A program made the position numbers and the translations under genes. DNA of 64,000 nucleotides from Brevundimonas sp. G8 (GTDB taxonomy: Bacteria; Pseudomonadota; Alphaproteobacteria; Caulobacterales; Caulobacteraceae), in NCBI RefSeq assembly GCF_902506205.1, contig NZ_LR732816.1:557733-621732 (forward strand). Direction: 5' to 3'. The notes under the pieces were generated by a model that did not search any database, was not told the DNA's origin, and saw only the letters and a program-made list of their open reading frames with translations. Of this stretch, positions 7,336 to 16,978 are shown piece after piece (the stretch's first letter is position 1; each line of letters starts with the position of its first letter).

Positions 7336-7951
7336 ACCGCGCGCCCGGCAGCATCGGAAACGTCACCAGCGACACCTCCCACAGCTCGACCGCGCTCAGC
7401 ACCCTCAGTCGCCCCTGACGCCGCGCCCGCGCCGTGCGGTATCCGATCGACAGTCCGTCCATCGCTCCCGCCCGGCTCAGCGCTCCGGCGAACCGCGCCT
7501 CGGCCGACCAGTCCTCGATCCGTCCCCGGACAAGCAACCCCCGCGCATCCTCCACGATCTGCTCCCAGACCCCGACCGGCGCCCGCGCATCATGCTGGTT
7601 CAGCATCCGCACCCCCTCGGCGCCCGTCTTCGCCAGACTGTCCGCAAACGCCCCCGCCTGCACCACATCCCCGTTCAGATCCGCCACGCCCCACAGGGAG
7701 GCGTAGCCTTGGATGAGTAGCGCACCGGACCTCTCCCTCCCCCTGCGGGGGAGGGTGGTCGAGCCGTCAGGCGAGACCGGGTGGGGGCGACCAGGCGACG
7801 CTCCACCGATCTGTTTCGTTTCCAGCAATGCGGCCTTGCCGGGCCGCCCCCACCCGGTCGCGGAGTTCATCCTTGGGCCGGCCATAGGCCGGACCCGGGG
7901 GCGACCACCCTCCCCGGATCGGGGAGGGAGAAAACTGCGCGCGCCACTCAC
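7322..7951 (-). CDS. GTA gp4-like prohead protease with repeat-encoded N-terminus
   Basis: This 209-residue HK97-type prohead protease (peptidase U35/S78) processes the capsid protein. Residues ~77-209 carry the family core: LLIQGYASLWGVADLNGDVV, a catalytic His in MLNQHDARAPVG, a Ser in GAMDGLSIGY and an acidic residue in LWEVSLVTFPM. Residues ~6-75 are translated from family A repeat copy 2 and resemble no protease sequence. The GTG start at 7951 overlaps the upstream stop (GTGA), the native coupling position, and no ATG, GTG or TTG lies near the true core, so the repeat appears translated in frame. Activity is uncertain. Confidence 0.85.
   Translation of the reverse strand: MSGARSFLPPRSGEGGRPRVRPMAGPRMNSATGWGRPGKAALLETKQIGGASPGRPHPVSPDGSTTLPRRGRERSGALLIQGYASLWGVADLNGDVVQAGAFADSLAKTGAEGVRMLNQHDARAPVGVWEQIVEDARGLLVRGRIEDWSAEARFAGALSRAGAMDGLSIGYRTARARRQGRLRVLSAVELWEVSLVTFPMLPGARFSLA
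7731..7934 (+). repeat. Dispersed palindromic repeat, family A copy 2 (inside gp4)
   Basis: About 204 bp, the longest copy. The left arm begins CTCTCCCTCCCCCTGCGGGG and has GGTCGAGCCGTCAGGCGAGA. The right arm ends CCCCGGATCGGGGAGGGAG. The middle includes CACCGATCTGTTTCGTTTCC, related to the middles of copies 4 and 6. It lies fully inside the open frame of the prohead protease and preserves that frame. Confidence 0.85.
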
Positions 7952-8181
7952 GATCCGCCCTCCAACCGCCGCTCGATCCGCTCCACGGCCGCCGCCGTCG
8001 CCTCGCCCTGGACCTCCAGCCTCGCCAGCCGTTCGGCGACCAGCCTCTGTTCCCCGACCCGCTGCTCCAGCGTGGCGATCCGCGCCGCCGCCCCGCCGGC
8101 CCAGACCAGGCCGCCGATGGTTTGCACGACCACAGCGACCAGCAACGCCGTCGGCACGCGTCGGATTTGATGTACGGTCAT
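7948..8181 (-). CDS. Small membrane/coiled-coil protein between portal and protease (gp3.5 position)
   Basis: A 77-residue protein: a hydrophobic segment (TALLVAVVVQTIGGLVWAGG) then a predicted coiled coil (IATLEQRVGEQRLVAERLAR and on to ERIERRLEGGS). It occupies the place of the small g3.5 gene in GTA clusters. The ATG overlaps the portal stop and its TGA overlaps the protease GTG, so all three are coupled. Function is unknown; a membrane-anchored assembly role is only a guess. Confidence 0.75.
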   Translation of the reverse strand: MTVHQIRRVPTALLVAVVVQTIGGLVWAGGAAARIATLEQRVGEQRLVAERLARLEVQGEATAAAVERIERRLEGGS

Positions 8182-9350
8182 CCCTCCAACCCCGCCATCC
8201 GCCTGCGCTCCTCGTCCGTCAGGAAGCTCACCGCTTCCAGCCGCGCCCACAGGGCGTCCCGCTCGGGCTGCAGCGCCGATACCGCATCCAGATCCGCCCG
8301 CACCTCGCAACCGACGAACCGCTCGCCCAGCCAGCACGTCATCGCCCCCGCCGCCTTCCTGACCAGCGGGATCACCGTCTGTCGCCAGAAGGCCACGTTG
8401 GCCTCGCGATAGTTGGCGTAGGTCGCGTCGCCGGGGATGCCCAGCAGCTGCGGCGGAACCCCGAACGCCAGGGCGATCTCGCGCGCCGCCGCATGTTTGC
8501 CGGCGGTGAAATCCATCTCCGCCGGCGTCAGGCTCAGCGGCTTCCAGTCCATCCCGCCCTCCAGCAGAATCGGCCGTCCGGCGTTCGTCGCCCCGGCGTA
8601 GACGTTCGAAAGTTGGTCCTTCAGCGCCTCGAACTGCCCGTCCGTCAGCCGCTCGCCGTTCCTCGCCCCATAGACCAGCGCCCCCGACGGCCGCGCCGCA
8701 TTGTCCAGCAGCGCCTTGTTCCAAGCCCCGGCCGCATTGTGCGCATCCACCCCCTGCGCCGCCGCCTCCATCGGCGACAGCCCGTACCAGTCGTCCAGCG
8801 GATGCCACAGCTTCAGGTGCATCACCGGCGCCCAGCCGTCCGCCGCCCGCCCGATCCGAACCGAGCGTCCGTCCACGGAATAGTCCCACGCCTCGGGCCA
8901 GCCCGACCGGCCGGGGACCACCTTCACCCGGTCCGACCGCAGCGCCCACAGCTCGTCCGGCGCCCCGTCCCCGTCCGCATCGCCGGTCGCCTCGACATAG
9001 GCGTTGCCCGACACCTGCAACGCCCCATAGACCGCCTCCATCAACTCGGCCCCCGACTGTTCGGGATTGGGCCGCCGGATCAGTTTGGCCAGCGGATGCG
9101 CCTCGTCGCGCACCCCGTCCACGAACACCGCGAACGGCGCCGCAGCCGCCGCCTCGGCGATCATGCGGATGCAGCGATAGGCCACCGCATTCTTCTGATA
9201 CCCCTCACGCGCCAGGCTGGCGTAGTCGTTGGGCGTCCACCGCGGCCGCCCCACGCCCGACAGGGCGATCACTCCGCCCGCCCGGCTCTCCTTCGCCTCA
9301 GGCGCACCCCCGCGCCCCGCCTGGCCGAACGGCCACCGGATCGAAACCAT
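8178..9350 (-). CDS. GTA gp3-like portal protein (HK97 family)
   Basis: A 390-residue portal protein with WTPNDYASLAREGYQKNAVA, YRCIRMIAEAAAAAPF, KLIRRPNPEQSGAELMEAVY and GVPPQLLGIPGDATYANYRE, all standard blocks of the phage portal HK97 family. It should form the 12-mer ring through which the terminase packages DNA. Length is normal. Upstream, instead of directly following the terminase, it is separated from it by repeat B1 and an acyltransferase gene. Confidence 0.92.
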   Translation of the reverse strand: MVSIRWPFGQAGRGGAPEAKESRAGGVIALSGVGRPRWTPNDYASLAREGYQKNAVAYRCIRMIAEAAAAAPFAVFVDGVRDEAHPLAKLIRRPNPEQSGAELMEAVYGALQVSGNAYVEATGDADGDGAPDELWALRSDRVKVVPGRSGWPEAWDYSVDGRSVRIGRAADGWAPVMHLKLWHPLDDWYGLSPMEAAAQGVDAHNAAGAWNKALLDNAARPSGALVYGARNGERLTDGQFEALKDQLSNVYAGATNAGRPILLEGGMDWKPLSLTPAEMDFTAGKHAAAREIALAFGVPPQLLGIPGDATYANYREANVAFWRQTVIPLVRKAAGAMTCWLGERFVGCEVRADLDAVSALQPERDALWARLEAVSFLTDEERRRMAGLEG

Positions 9351-9370
9351 CGTGTCAGTTTCCTTATTTT

Positions 9371-9466
9371 CATCATCCTCGGGCTTGTCCCGAGGATCCA
9401 GACTCCCGGTCTTCGCCGGTCAGGCTCGGTGTTTCTGGATCCTAGGCACGAGGCCTAGGATGACGG
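9371..9466 (+). repeat. Dispersed repeat, family B copy 1
   Basis: About 96 bp with ends CATCATCCTCGGGCTTGTCC and CACGAGGCCTAGGATGACGG and inner GAGGATCCAGA / TCTGGATCCT arms. Copy 2 is at 38139. It supplies the C-terminal codons and the TAG stop of the acyltransferase gene. Confidence 0.85.
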
Positions 9467-10525
9467 CGTTGAAAGCAACGTTCGTCGTTCTGGCGGCGTC
9501 ATCAGCCGCAACACCGGCCGCTCGACCCACAGATGTACGACCACCCCCGCCGCCAGACTGGCGAGCACCGTCAGCACCACCACCACATCCCCAGGCGCCA
9601 CGACCATCCCGCTCTCGAACAACCGCCCCAGCGCCCGGATCACCAGCACATGGACCAGATAGATCGAATAGGACGCATCCCCCATGAAGGCCGCCGCCCG
9701 CTCCAGCCGCCCCGGCGCAACATCCACCCGCTCCATCCTTGCCACGCCGAACACCAGCAAGGCGCTGGGCGCCCCCCAGATCAGCACCCGCCGCAACCCG
9801 TTCCACGGATCGTTCAACGCCCTCACATCGTCGATCCCGCCATAGCCGACGACCAGGCTCACCCCGAACCCGACAAGCGCCAGCCCGACCGCCCATACGC
9901 CCAACCGACGCGGCGCTAACCGCCACACCGACGCGATCCCCACGCCCAGCAGAAACTCCAGAATGATCGGCGCGCCCCAGAACCTCAGCACCGGCGCCGC
10001 AACGACCAACCCGGCCGCCACCATCGCCGCATAGGCCCCGACCAGCCCCCAGCCGACGCGCCGTCCGCCGGCCATCGCCAATCCGAACCCGGCGTAGAAC
10101 AGCATCTCGAAACACAGGGTCCACCCCGGCCCCAGCGCCGGAAACGTCATCTCCAGTCCGCTGAACGGCCAGAACAGAAACGTCGCCGTCGCCACGTCCG
10201 GGCTCAGCGTCCCGCCCCGCGCCATCCCGATCAGGATCGGCAGCGACAGCAGCCAATAGATCGGCGCCACCCTGCGAAACCGTCGCCACAGGAACGCCCC
10301 AGCCGCACCGACGCCCGCCTGCCCCCGCGTCGTCGTGGCGATGATGAAGCCGCTGATGACGAAGAACACATCGACGCCTACGGCGCCGAAATTCTCCAGC
10401 GTCCCGCCGACCAGCGCCGTCTCCAGCCCCAGCCGCGTCCCCGCCAGATCCAGCGCATGGGCGACGACTACCGCCGTCGCCGCCGCGAACCGCAGCGCCT
10501 GCACCCCGTAGAACCGCTCCCCCAT
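9455..10525 (-). CDS. Acyltransferase family 3 membrane protein (OafA/YrhL-like)
   Basis: A 356-residue integral membrane protein with about ten hydrophobic helices. The N-terminus YGVQALRFAAATAVVVAHAL, then GAVGVDVFFVISGFII and FLWRRFRRVAPIYWLLSLPI, is the acyltransferase-3 signature; the His in the first motif and the R/F-rich loop are present. Members O-acylate sugars of surface polysaccharides. The gene ends inside repeat B1, which supplies its stop. It lies downstream of an SGNH-hydrolase remnant, and these two domains often work together in this superfamily, so both may have arrived as one cargo inside the GTA cluster. Confidence 0.85.
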   Translation of the reverse strand: MGERFYGVQALRFAAATAVVVAHALDLAGTRLGLETALVGGTLENFGAVGVDVFFVISGFIIATTTRGQAGVGAAGAFLWRRFRRVAPIYWLLSLPILIGMARGGTLSPDVATATFLFWPFSGLEMTFPALGPGWTLCFEMLFYAGFGLAMAGGRRVGWGLVGAYAAMVAAGLVVAAPVLRFWGAPIILEFLLGVGIASVWRLAPRRLGVWAVGLALVGFGVSLVVGYGGIDDVRALNDPWNGLRRVLIWGAPSALLVFGVARMERVDVAPGRLERAAAFMGDASYSIYLVHVLVIRALGRLFESGMVVAPGDVVVVLTVLASLAAGVVVHLWVERPVLRLMTPPERRTLLSTPSS

Positions 10526-10563
10526 CCGCCACGGTTAACATCGCGCGCGTAGAACAAACAACC

Positions 10564-11820
10564 TCAGATCATCACCCGCGCCCGCACGGCCTCGGCGATC
10601 CTGGCCTGACCCGCCGCATTGGGATGGACGGCGTCGAACATCAGCCCGCTGGCGAAACCTCCGCCGAACAGAGCCGCACCGTCGATGGGCGCCGCCAGCC
10701 CCCGCGTCGCCGCCACTTCGAAAACCGCATCCCGGATCGCGCTCTGGGCGGCATAGCCCGCCTTGCCCTGCGCCGGATCGGACGGACATCCGGTCATCAG
10801 CAACACGTCCCCCGTCGTCAGGCACCGATCCACCAGCAGCCCCAGCCCGGCCTTGTAGGTCGCAACCGCCGTCCCCGCATTCCAGTCGTTGATCGTCAGG
10901 CACACGACCGACAGATCGGGCGCCGCCGCCGGGATCGACCCATAGGCCCGGTACGGCTGGTCCGTCGTGATCCAGTCCGCCACCTTCGCCCCGCCCCATC
11001 CGGCATTGATCACCCGCGCCCGCCGCACGTCCGACCGCCACGCGACCCCGCCGGCGATGAACACCGCCCCGCCCGAGGCCCAGCGCACCGTCACCGGCCC
11101 GCTCGTCTCGGGAAAGGCGACGGTCGTCACCTCCATCGACGCCGGCTTGGTCGTGTTCACGCTCGCGCGCACCACCCCGTCCGTCTCGACCGTCATCACT
11201 CCCAGCGCCGTATTGGTCACGGCCCACAGGTCGAACCGATCCACCGGCCCGTCGGGCTGAAAGCTCCAGACGCCGCCGGACGCCGCCGCGCCAGAGAACA
11301 GCTTGCCGCCCATCCCCGTCAGCGTGTTGACGCCCCACCCGGCCATCAGCCGCCTCAGCGCCGGGATCGGCCGGGGCGTCGTCGTCACCGCCAGCAGCGG
11401 CTCGTCCCCCAGCCGCAACCCGAACCTCAGGTTCGACAGCACCATCTCCGGCTTGCGCCAGGCGCAGAACTCGTCCGCCCAGGCCGCGTGGAACTGCGGC
11501 CCCCTCAGACTGTCGGGATCCTCGGCCGAAAACGCATAGGCCGCCGATTGATTTTTCCACACCAGCCGACGCCGTCCCGCCTCCCAGCGCGGCCGGTCGC
11601 CCGGTTCCGCCGACGCCTTGATCCCCGACGCCCCCTCCACCATCACTTCGCGCACATCGTGCAGAGCGGGGCCGACTAGGGCCAGGGTGATGCCGGGCAG
11701 CTCGCGCGCCATGATGTCGATCCAGACCGACCCGGCGAAAGTCTTGCCCGACCCTCGCCCGCCTAGCAGCAGCCAGGTTTTCAGATCATCGTCAGTCGGC
11801 GAAGCCTGATGCTTGGCCAC
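10564..11820 (-). CDS. GTA terminase ATPase half fused to SGNH-hydrolase C-terminal part
   Basis: The first ~160 residues are a GTA gp2/terminase large-subunit ATPase: Walker A LLLGGRGSGKT, then DPDSLRGPQFHAAWADEF with the Walker B acidic pair, and coupling motif AVTTTPRPIPALRRLMA. Terminase similarity stops near base 11340. What follows is a beta-rich region and an SGNH-like end with block III VCLTINDWNAG and block V FDAVHPNAAGQARIAEAV. The terminase nuclease domain is absent, and no Gly-Asp-Ser block I is visible for the SGNH part. The GTG at 11820 is a compromise start; the frame stays open to 11967 but overlaps the upstream gene. This looks like a deletion chimera, not a working packaging enzyme. 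Confidence 0.8.
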   Translation of the reverse strand: MAKHQASPTDDDLKTWLLLGGRGSGKTFAGSVWIDIMARELPGITLALVGPALHDVREVMVEGASGIKASAEPGDRPRWEAGRRRLVWKNQSAAYAFSAEDPDSLRGPQFHAAWADEFCAWRKPEMVLSNLRFGLRLGDEPLLAVTTTPRPIPALRRLMAGWGVNTLTGMGGKLFSGAAASGGVWSFQPDGPVDRFDLWAVTNTALGVMTVETDGVVRASVNTTKPASMEVTTVAFPETSGPVTVRWASGGAVFIAGGVAWRSDVRRARVINAGWGGAKVADWITTDQPYRAYGSIPAAAPDLSVVCLTINDWNAGTAVATYKAGLGLLVDRCLTTGDVLLMTGCPSDPAQGKAGYAAQSAIRDAVFEVAATRGLAAPIDGAALFGGGFASGLMFDAVHPNAAGQARIAEAVRARVMI

Positions 11821-12232
11821 CTGACAGTGATTGCGATGCAGCCTTAGCCCGCGCTCTTTCAGCAGCCTCGGCGTTCTTCTCTTCCAGAATCCGATCAAGC
11901 CGCGCGTGCTCGACGACCAGCTCCTGTCGGATTCGCTCGTCCTCTGCGGGGTCGTAGGTTCGTCCACCCATCTCGTCCTCTTCGTTGTCGCTCAGGCACA
12001 ACAGCCGCATCGCCTCGACCGCCTTGGCCGATCGCGCGATCACGCCGATCTGGCGCGCGACCTTTTCGGCTGCGGCCGCGTCCTCGATCTCTGTCTTGCA
12101 AACCTTTTGCGCGGCCTCTTCCATCTTGGCCTTCAGCATCAGGAACAGGGGCTCCATCCACCCGGCGCAGGACGCAGCCGTTGCGCCAGCGCCGCCGCAG
12201 CCGCCCTCTCCGTCATCCCGATTTCCCGTCAT
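11792..12232 (-). CDS. Putative GTA terminase small subunit (gp1 position)
   Basis: A 146-residue helical, charged protein directly upstream of the terminase, with EEAAQKVCKTEIEDAAAAEK, VARQIGVIARSAKAVEAMRL and a C-terminal coiled-coil-like LDRILEEKNAEAAERARAKA. Position and helical character match GTA gp1, shown in Rhodobacter to be the small terminase. ATG 12232 was chosen, but the frame is open to 12325 (177 residues) and neither start has a clear Shine-Dalgarno. The end overlaps the terminase start by about 29 bases. Confidence 0.55.
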   Translation of the reverse strand: MTGNRDDGEGGCGGAGATAASCAGWMEPLFLMLKAKMEEAAQKVCKTEIEDAAAAEKVARQIGVIARSAKAVEAMRLLCLSDNEEDEMGGRTYDPAEDERIRQELVVEHARLDRILEEKNAEAAERARAKAASQSLSGGQASGFAD

Positions 12233-12357
12233 GCCCAAACCATAGCGCAGCAGCGTCCTCAGGCCGGAAGATCGCCCACACAATTCGCCAACGATTTGTT
12301 TTCTAAAGACTTCGACCAGCGTCATTGCGCTGGCTAGCGGGGGCTACCCTAGCAGCC

Positions 12358-12846
12358 TCAGCCCCGTTCCAGCATCCATTCGGGCGCCTCGAAGTCCAGC
12401 GCATCCTCCGGCTGGGCCAGCGACAGCTCTGAAATCGTCTGCCCCCGCACCGACACCCCGGCCGTATGCACCGTCTCGCGACTGCCCGAGATCAGATGAT
12501 GCCACCCCGCCAGCGGTCGCCCCTCGTGCAGCCGGCGATAGGCGCACGACAGGGGCATCCACCCCAGCGCCTCGATGTTTCCAGGCGTCAGCTTGATGCA
12601 GTCCGGCACCTGCGCCTTGCGGTTCGCATAGTCCGAGCACGAACAGGCCTGGGAATCGAACAGCTTGCAGTGAACCCGCGTCGGAACGACATCGCCTGTA
12701 TCCTCGTCCTCGAACCGGATCACGCAGCACAGCCCGCACCCATCGCACAGCCCCTCCCACTCGGAAGGCGACATCTCGGCCAGGGTCTTGGTTTCCCAGT
12801 AGGACTGCATGGCGCGCCTCATACGCGCCGCCTCGCCGCTTGTCAC
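12358..12846 (-). CDS. YcgN family cysteine-cluster protein (UPF0260)
   Basis: A 162-residue soluble protein with the family's cysteine cluster: [20 protein letters not shown], ...[29 protein letters not shown] and [23 protein letters not shown]0260 proteins probably bind a metal or Fe-S cluster through these cysteines; the exact role is unknown. Full family length. A start eight codons later (MRRAMQSYW) is also possible. It ends just beyond the 5' side of the GTA cluster. Confidence 0.85.
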   Translation of the reverse strand: MTSGEAARMRRAMQSYWETKTLAEMSPSEWEGLCDGCGLCCVIRFEDEDTGDVVPTRVHCKLFDSQACSCSDYANRKAQVPDCIKLTPGNIEALGWMPLSCAYRRLHEGRPLAGWHHLISGSRETVHTAGVSVRGQTISELSLAQPEDALDFEAPEWMLERG

Positions 12847-12850
12847 AGCC

Positions 12851-13189
12851 TCAATGCCCCACCGTCTTGGAGAACAGATTGATCACCACCACCCCGCCGA
12901 CGATCATCGCAAGCCCCGCGATGGCCGGCAGGTCCAGCCGCTGGCGGAACGCCACCGTCCCGATCACCGAGATCAGCACGACGCCCAGCCCGCTCCAGAT
13001 CGCATAGGCGATCCCCACCGGCATCTGTTTCAGCGCGATCGACAACAGATAGAAGGCCAGGCCGTAGCAGACCGCCATCCCCGCCGTGGGCCAGGCCCTG
13101 GTGAACTGCTGCGAGGCCTGCAGCAGGGTCGTCCCCGCCACCTCCAGCGCGATGGCGCCCAGCAACGCCATCCAGGTCACCGGGCTCAT
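12851..13189 (-). CDS. SMR-family small multidrug efflux protein (EmrE/SugE type)
   Basis: This 112-residue protein has four membrane helices. The essential Glu of SMR pumps is present in [20 protein letters not shown], and the helix-3 pattern [17 protein letters not shown] is typical. It should act as a dimer exchanging protons for cationic drugs. Its ATG overlaps the stop of the upstream tetR-type gene by four bases, so both are translated from one transcript and the pump is likely repressed by its own regulator. Confidence 0.9.
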   Translation of the reverse strand: MSPVTWMALLGAIALEVAGTTLLQASQQFTRAWPTAGMAVCYGLAFYLLSIALKQMPVGIAYAIWSGLGVVLISVIGTVAFRQRLDLPAIAGLAMIVGGVVVINLFSKTVGH

Positions 13190-13764
13190 GCGTCGTTCGC
13201 CGTGATCGGATGGCCGGGCGTCAGCAGCGACAACATCGCCTGCCGCTGTTCAGGCGACACCCGGTGCGTCCCGAAAATGTCCGACATCCACAAACCGTCA
13301 GCGATCAGCATCAGCATCAGGGCGTCGTCCGCCCCGACAGGATCGCTGGGATCGTCCGCCTTCACCTTGTCGATCCAGCCGTTCCAGCGCTGCGACAGCG
13401 CAGGATCGATGGCGCAGGCGGCCATCACCACCCGGCCGATACTGACGTCCTGCGGCGTGAACGGCTCGTTGACGGTGGCCCTCAGATAGGCCCGCGCATT
13501 GCGGCCATACGGCTCGGGATCGCGCGCCGCCTCGGCCAGAATGCTCTGCACGTGCATCTCGCCCAGATGGTCGATCATCCCCTCCAGCAGGGCGATCTTG
13601 GTCGGGAAATGGTGCAGCAGGGCGCCCTTGCTGACCGTCGTCCGCGCCGCCACCGCATCCAGCGTAAAGCCCGACGCGCCCAGATCAGCAGCGACTTCCA
13701 GCGCCTTCTCGATGATTTCGGCGCGGGTGTCGTCGGGTGCGCGGCGGCGTGTGATCGTATCCAT
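13186..13764 (-). CDS. TetR-family repressor of the SMR pump
   Basis: A 192-residue TetR regulator. The N-terminal helix-turn-helix is ADLGASGFTLDAVAARTTVS followed by KGALLHHFPTK, the classic TetR signature; the C-terminal helical domain would bind a ligand. It is coupled to the SMR gene and preceded by a promoter carrying a palindrome, suggesting self-repression relieved by pump substrates. Confidence 0.9.
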   Translation of the reverse strand: MDTITRRRAPDDTRAEIIEKALEVAADLGASGFTLDAVAARTTVSKGALLHHFPTKIALLEGMIDHLGEMHVQSILAEAARDPEPYGRNARAYLRATVNEPFTPQDVSIGRVVMAACAIDPALSQRWNGWIDKVKADDPSDPVGADDALMLMLIADGLWMSDIFGTHRVSPEQRQAMLSLLTPGHPITANDA

Positions 13765-13770
13765 GACCGC

Positions 13771-13798
13771 TACATACCAACCGGACGGTAACTGTCAA
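13771..13798 (-). promoter_or_regulatory. Promoter with TetR-type operator
   Basis: On the minus strand TTGACA (13793-13798) and TATGTA (13771-13776) are 16 bases apart, a good sigma-70 promoter seven bases before the tetR ATG. Between them lies the palindrome TACCAACCGGACGGTA (13775-13790, form TACCnnCCGGnnGGTA), well placed for repressor binding. The transcript would have almost no leader. Confidence 0.65.
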
Positions 13799-13811
13799 TC
13801 GACAGGACTGA

Positions 13812-14411
13812 TCAGGCCCCGCGCGGCGCCCGCCGTCGGCTCCAGGCCACCCAGGCGATGCCGACGACCGACACGAACACGCCGCCGAAGAACGCCCCCA
13901 GCGCCGAAAGGACGACAGCGAACATTCCTGTCATGAAGCCCTGCCCCACCGCGATCACGGTCTGCGGTCCGGCGCCGCCCTCGTAATCCGCCGACACCCT
14001 GTAGGTCCCGGCCCGGTCGATGCGGAACACCTGGATCGACTGCCCCTGTCGTCCACCGAAGGTATAGGTCGAACTCCCGCTCGGCGTACGCGTCGCCACC
14101 GGCGTTCCGTCCGCCGCCTGGACCTTGACCGCCAGACCGGGCACCTCATCCACGGCATAGACCCGCCCATCGACGACGCTGCGGACCTCCAGAAACACGG
14201 TGTGGTTTCCCGGCGTCAGCGCCAGCTCGCGCGCGCCCGGCACGACGATCTGCTCTAGCCCGTCGTCAAGCGCCGGCAGTTTCGTCGCCAGCAGCACGAC
14301 CATGGTCACGATCCCGCAGATCGCCGGCAGCACAGCCAGCAGATAGAATATCCGCCCCGGCTTGCGCTCCGTCCTGCGCTCTGGCGCGCCCCCGCGCCCG
14401 TTCGACGTCAT
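13812..14411 (-). CDS. Two-helix membrane protein with extracytoplasmic domain, unknown
   Basis: A 199-residue protein. A basic N-terminus leads to a hydrophobic segment (YLLAVLPAICGIVTMVVLLA). A ~110-residue beta-rich outside domain follows (HTVFLEVRSVVDGRVYAVDE, FRIDRAGTYRVSADYEGG), then a second hydrophobic segment (GMFAVVLSALGAFFGGVFVS) and an Arg-rich tail. No family recognised. ATG 14411 has AGGG six bases upstream; ATG 14417 or GTG 14447 are alternatives. It is divergent from the ABC-F gene and downstream of nothing obvious. Confidence 0.7.
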   Translation of the reverse strand: MTSNGRGGAPERRTERKPGRIFYLLAVLPAICGIVTMVVLLATKLPALDDGLEQIVVPGARELALTPGNHTVFLEVRSVVDGRVYAVDEVPGLAVKVQAADGTPVATRTPSGSSTYTFGGRQGQSIQVFRIDRAGTYRVSADYEGGAGPQTVIAVGQGFMTGMFAVVLSALGAFFGGVFVSVVGIAWVAWSRRRAPRGA

Positions 14412-14520
14412 ATCCATCCCTGGCATCCCCGACTTCAAACCCTGCACGAACTACACCGTGTCGCCGGGAAACCGTCAACGCCGATGGCGGTTCGGCCTCC
14501 CCTCCTCTATATGGCCGCCC

Positions 14521-16338
<1,818 letters not shown>

Positions 16339-16342
16339 TCCC

Positions 16343-16978
16343 ATGCAAGCGCTCGCCGTCTGGACCTATGCCGCCGAGACGTCAGACGCGGTTCTGGTCC
16401 TGCCCGACGGTTGCCGCGACCTGATCGTACATCGTCCCCGGACAGGGGCCGCGATCCTGTCGGTCTCGGCGCTGGATCACGGCCCGCGCCATGCCGTCAT
16501 CGAGGCCGGATCACACCTCCAGGGCCTGCGGCTTCCGCCCGGCGCCGTCATCGACGCGCCCGTTCTTCAAGCGCTTTGGCGCGAGGATGACCTTCTCGAA
16601 GATCTGACCTCGGCCCTTGGCGAAGCCGTCTCGCTGTCGCCGGATGTCACAGAGGCCCTGGGCCTGATCGGCGACCGACTGGCGACAGCCGACGACACCG
16701 CGCGCGCCCTGGGCGTCAGCCTTCGCAGCCTGCAACGCCTGTTGATTCAGACGGGCGCGCCGTTCGTCTATTGGCGCGGTCTGGCCCGCGCCCGACGATG
16801 CGCCCGGCTGATGATCGCGCAAGCCGACCGGCCTTTGGCGGATGTCGCCCTGACCTCGGGTTATGCCGATCAGGCCCATATGACCCGCGAGGCGCGGCGA
16901 TGGCTGGGCGTCACGCCCGCCGGTCTACGCTGCGATCACCGCCGCGCCGCCATCGCCGCCCAGATCGGCTATTTCTAG
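16343..16978 (+). CDS. AraC-family transcriptional regulator
   Basis: A 211-residue protein with an N-terminal sensor-like domain (VLVLPDGCRDLIVHRPRTG) and a C-terminal AraC/HTH_18 pair of helix-turn-helix units: TARALGVSLRSLQRLLIQTG and PLADVALTSGYADQAHMTRE. It starts four bases after the ABC-F stop. It is convergent with the VOC gene and shares the four bases CTAG containing both stop codons. Confidence 0.88.
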   Translation: MQALAVWTYAAETSDAVLVLPDGCRDLIVHRPRTGAAILSVSALDHGPRHAVIEAGSHLQGLRLPPGAVIDAPVLQALWREDDLLEDLTSALGEAVSLSPDVTEALGLIGDRLATADDTARALGVSLRSLQRLLIQTGAPFVYWRGLARARRCARLMIAQADRPLADVALTSGYADQAHMTREARRWLGVTPAGLRCDHRRAAIAAQIGYF

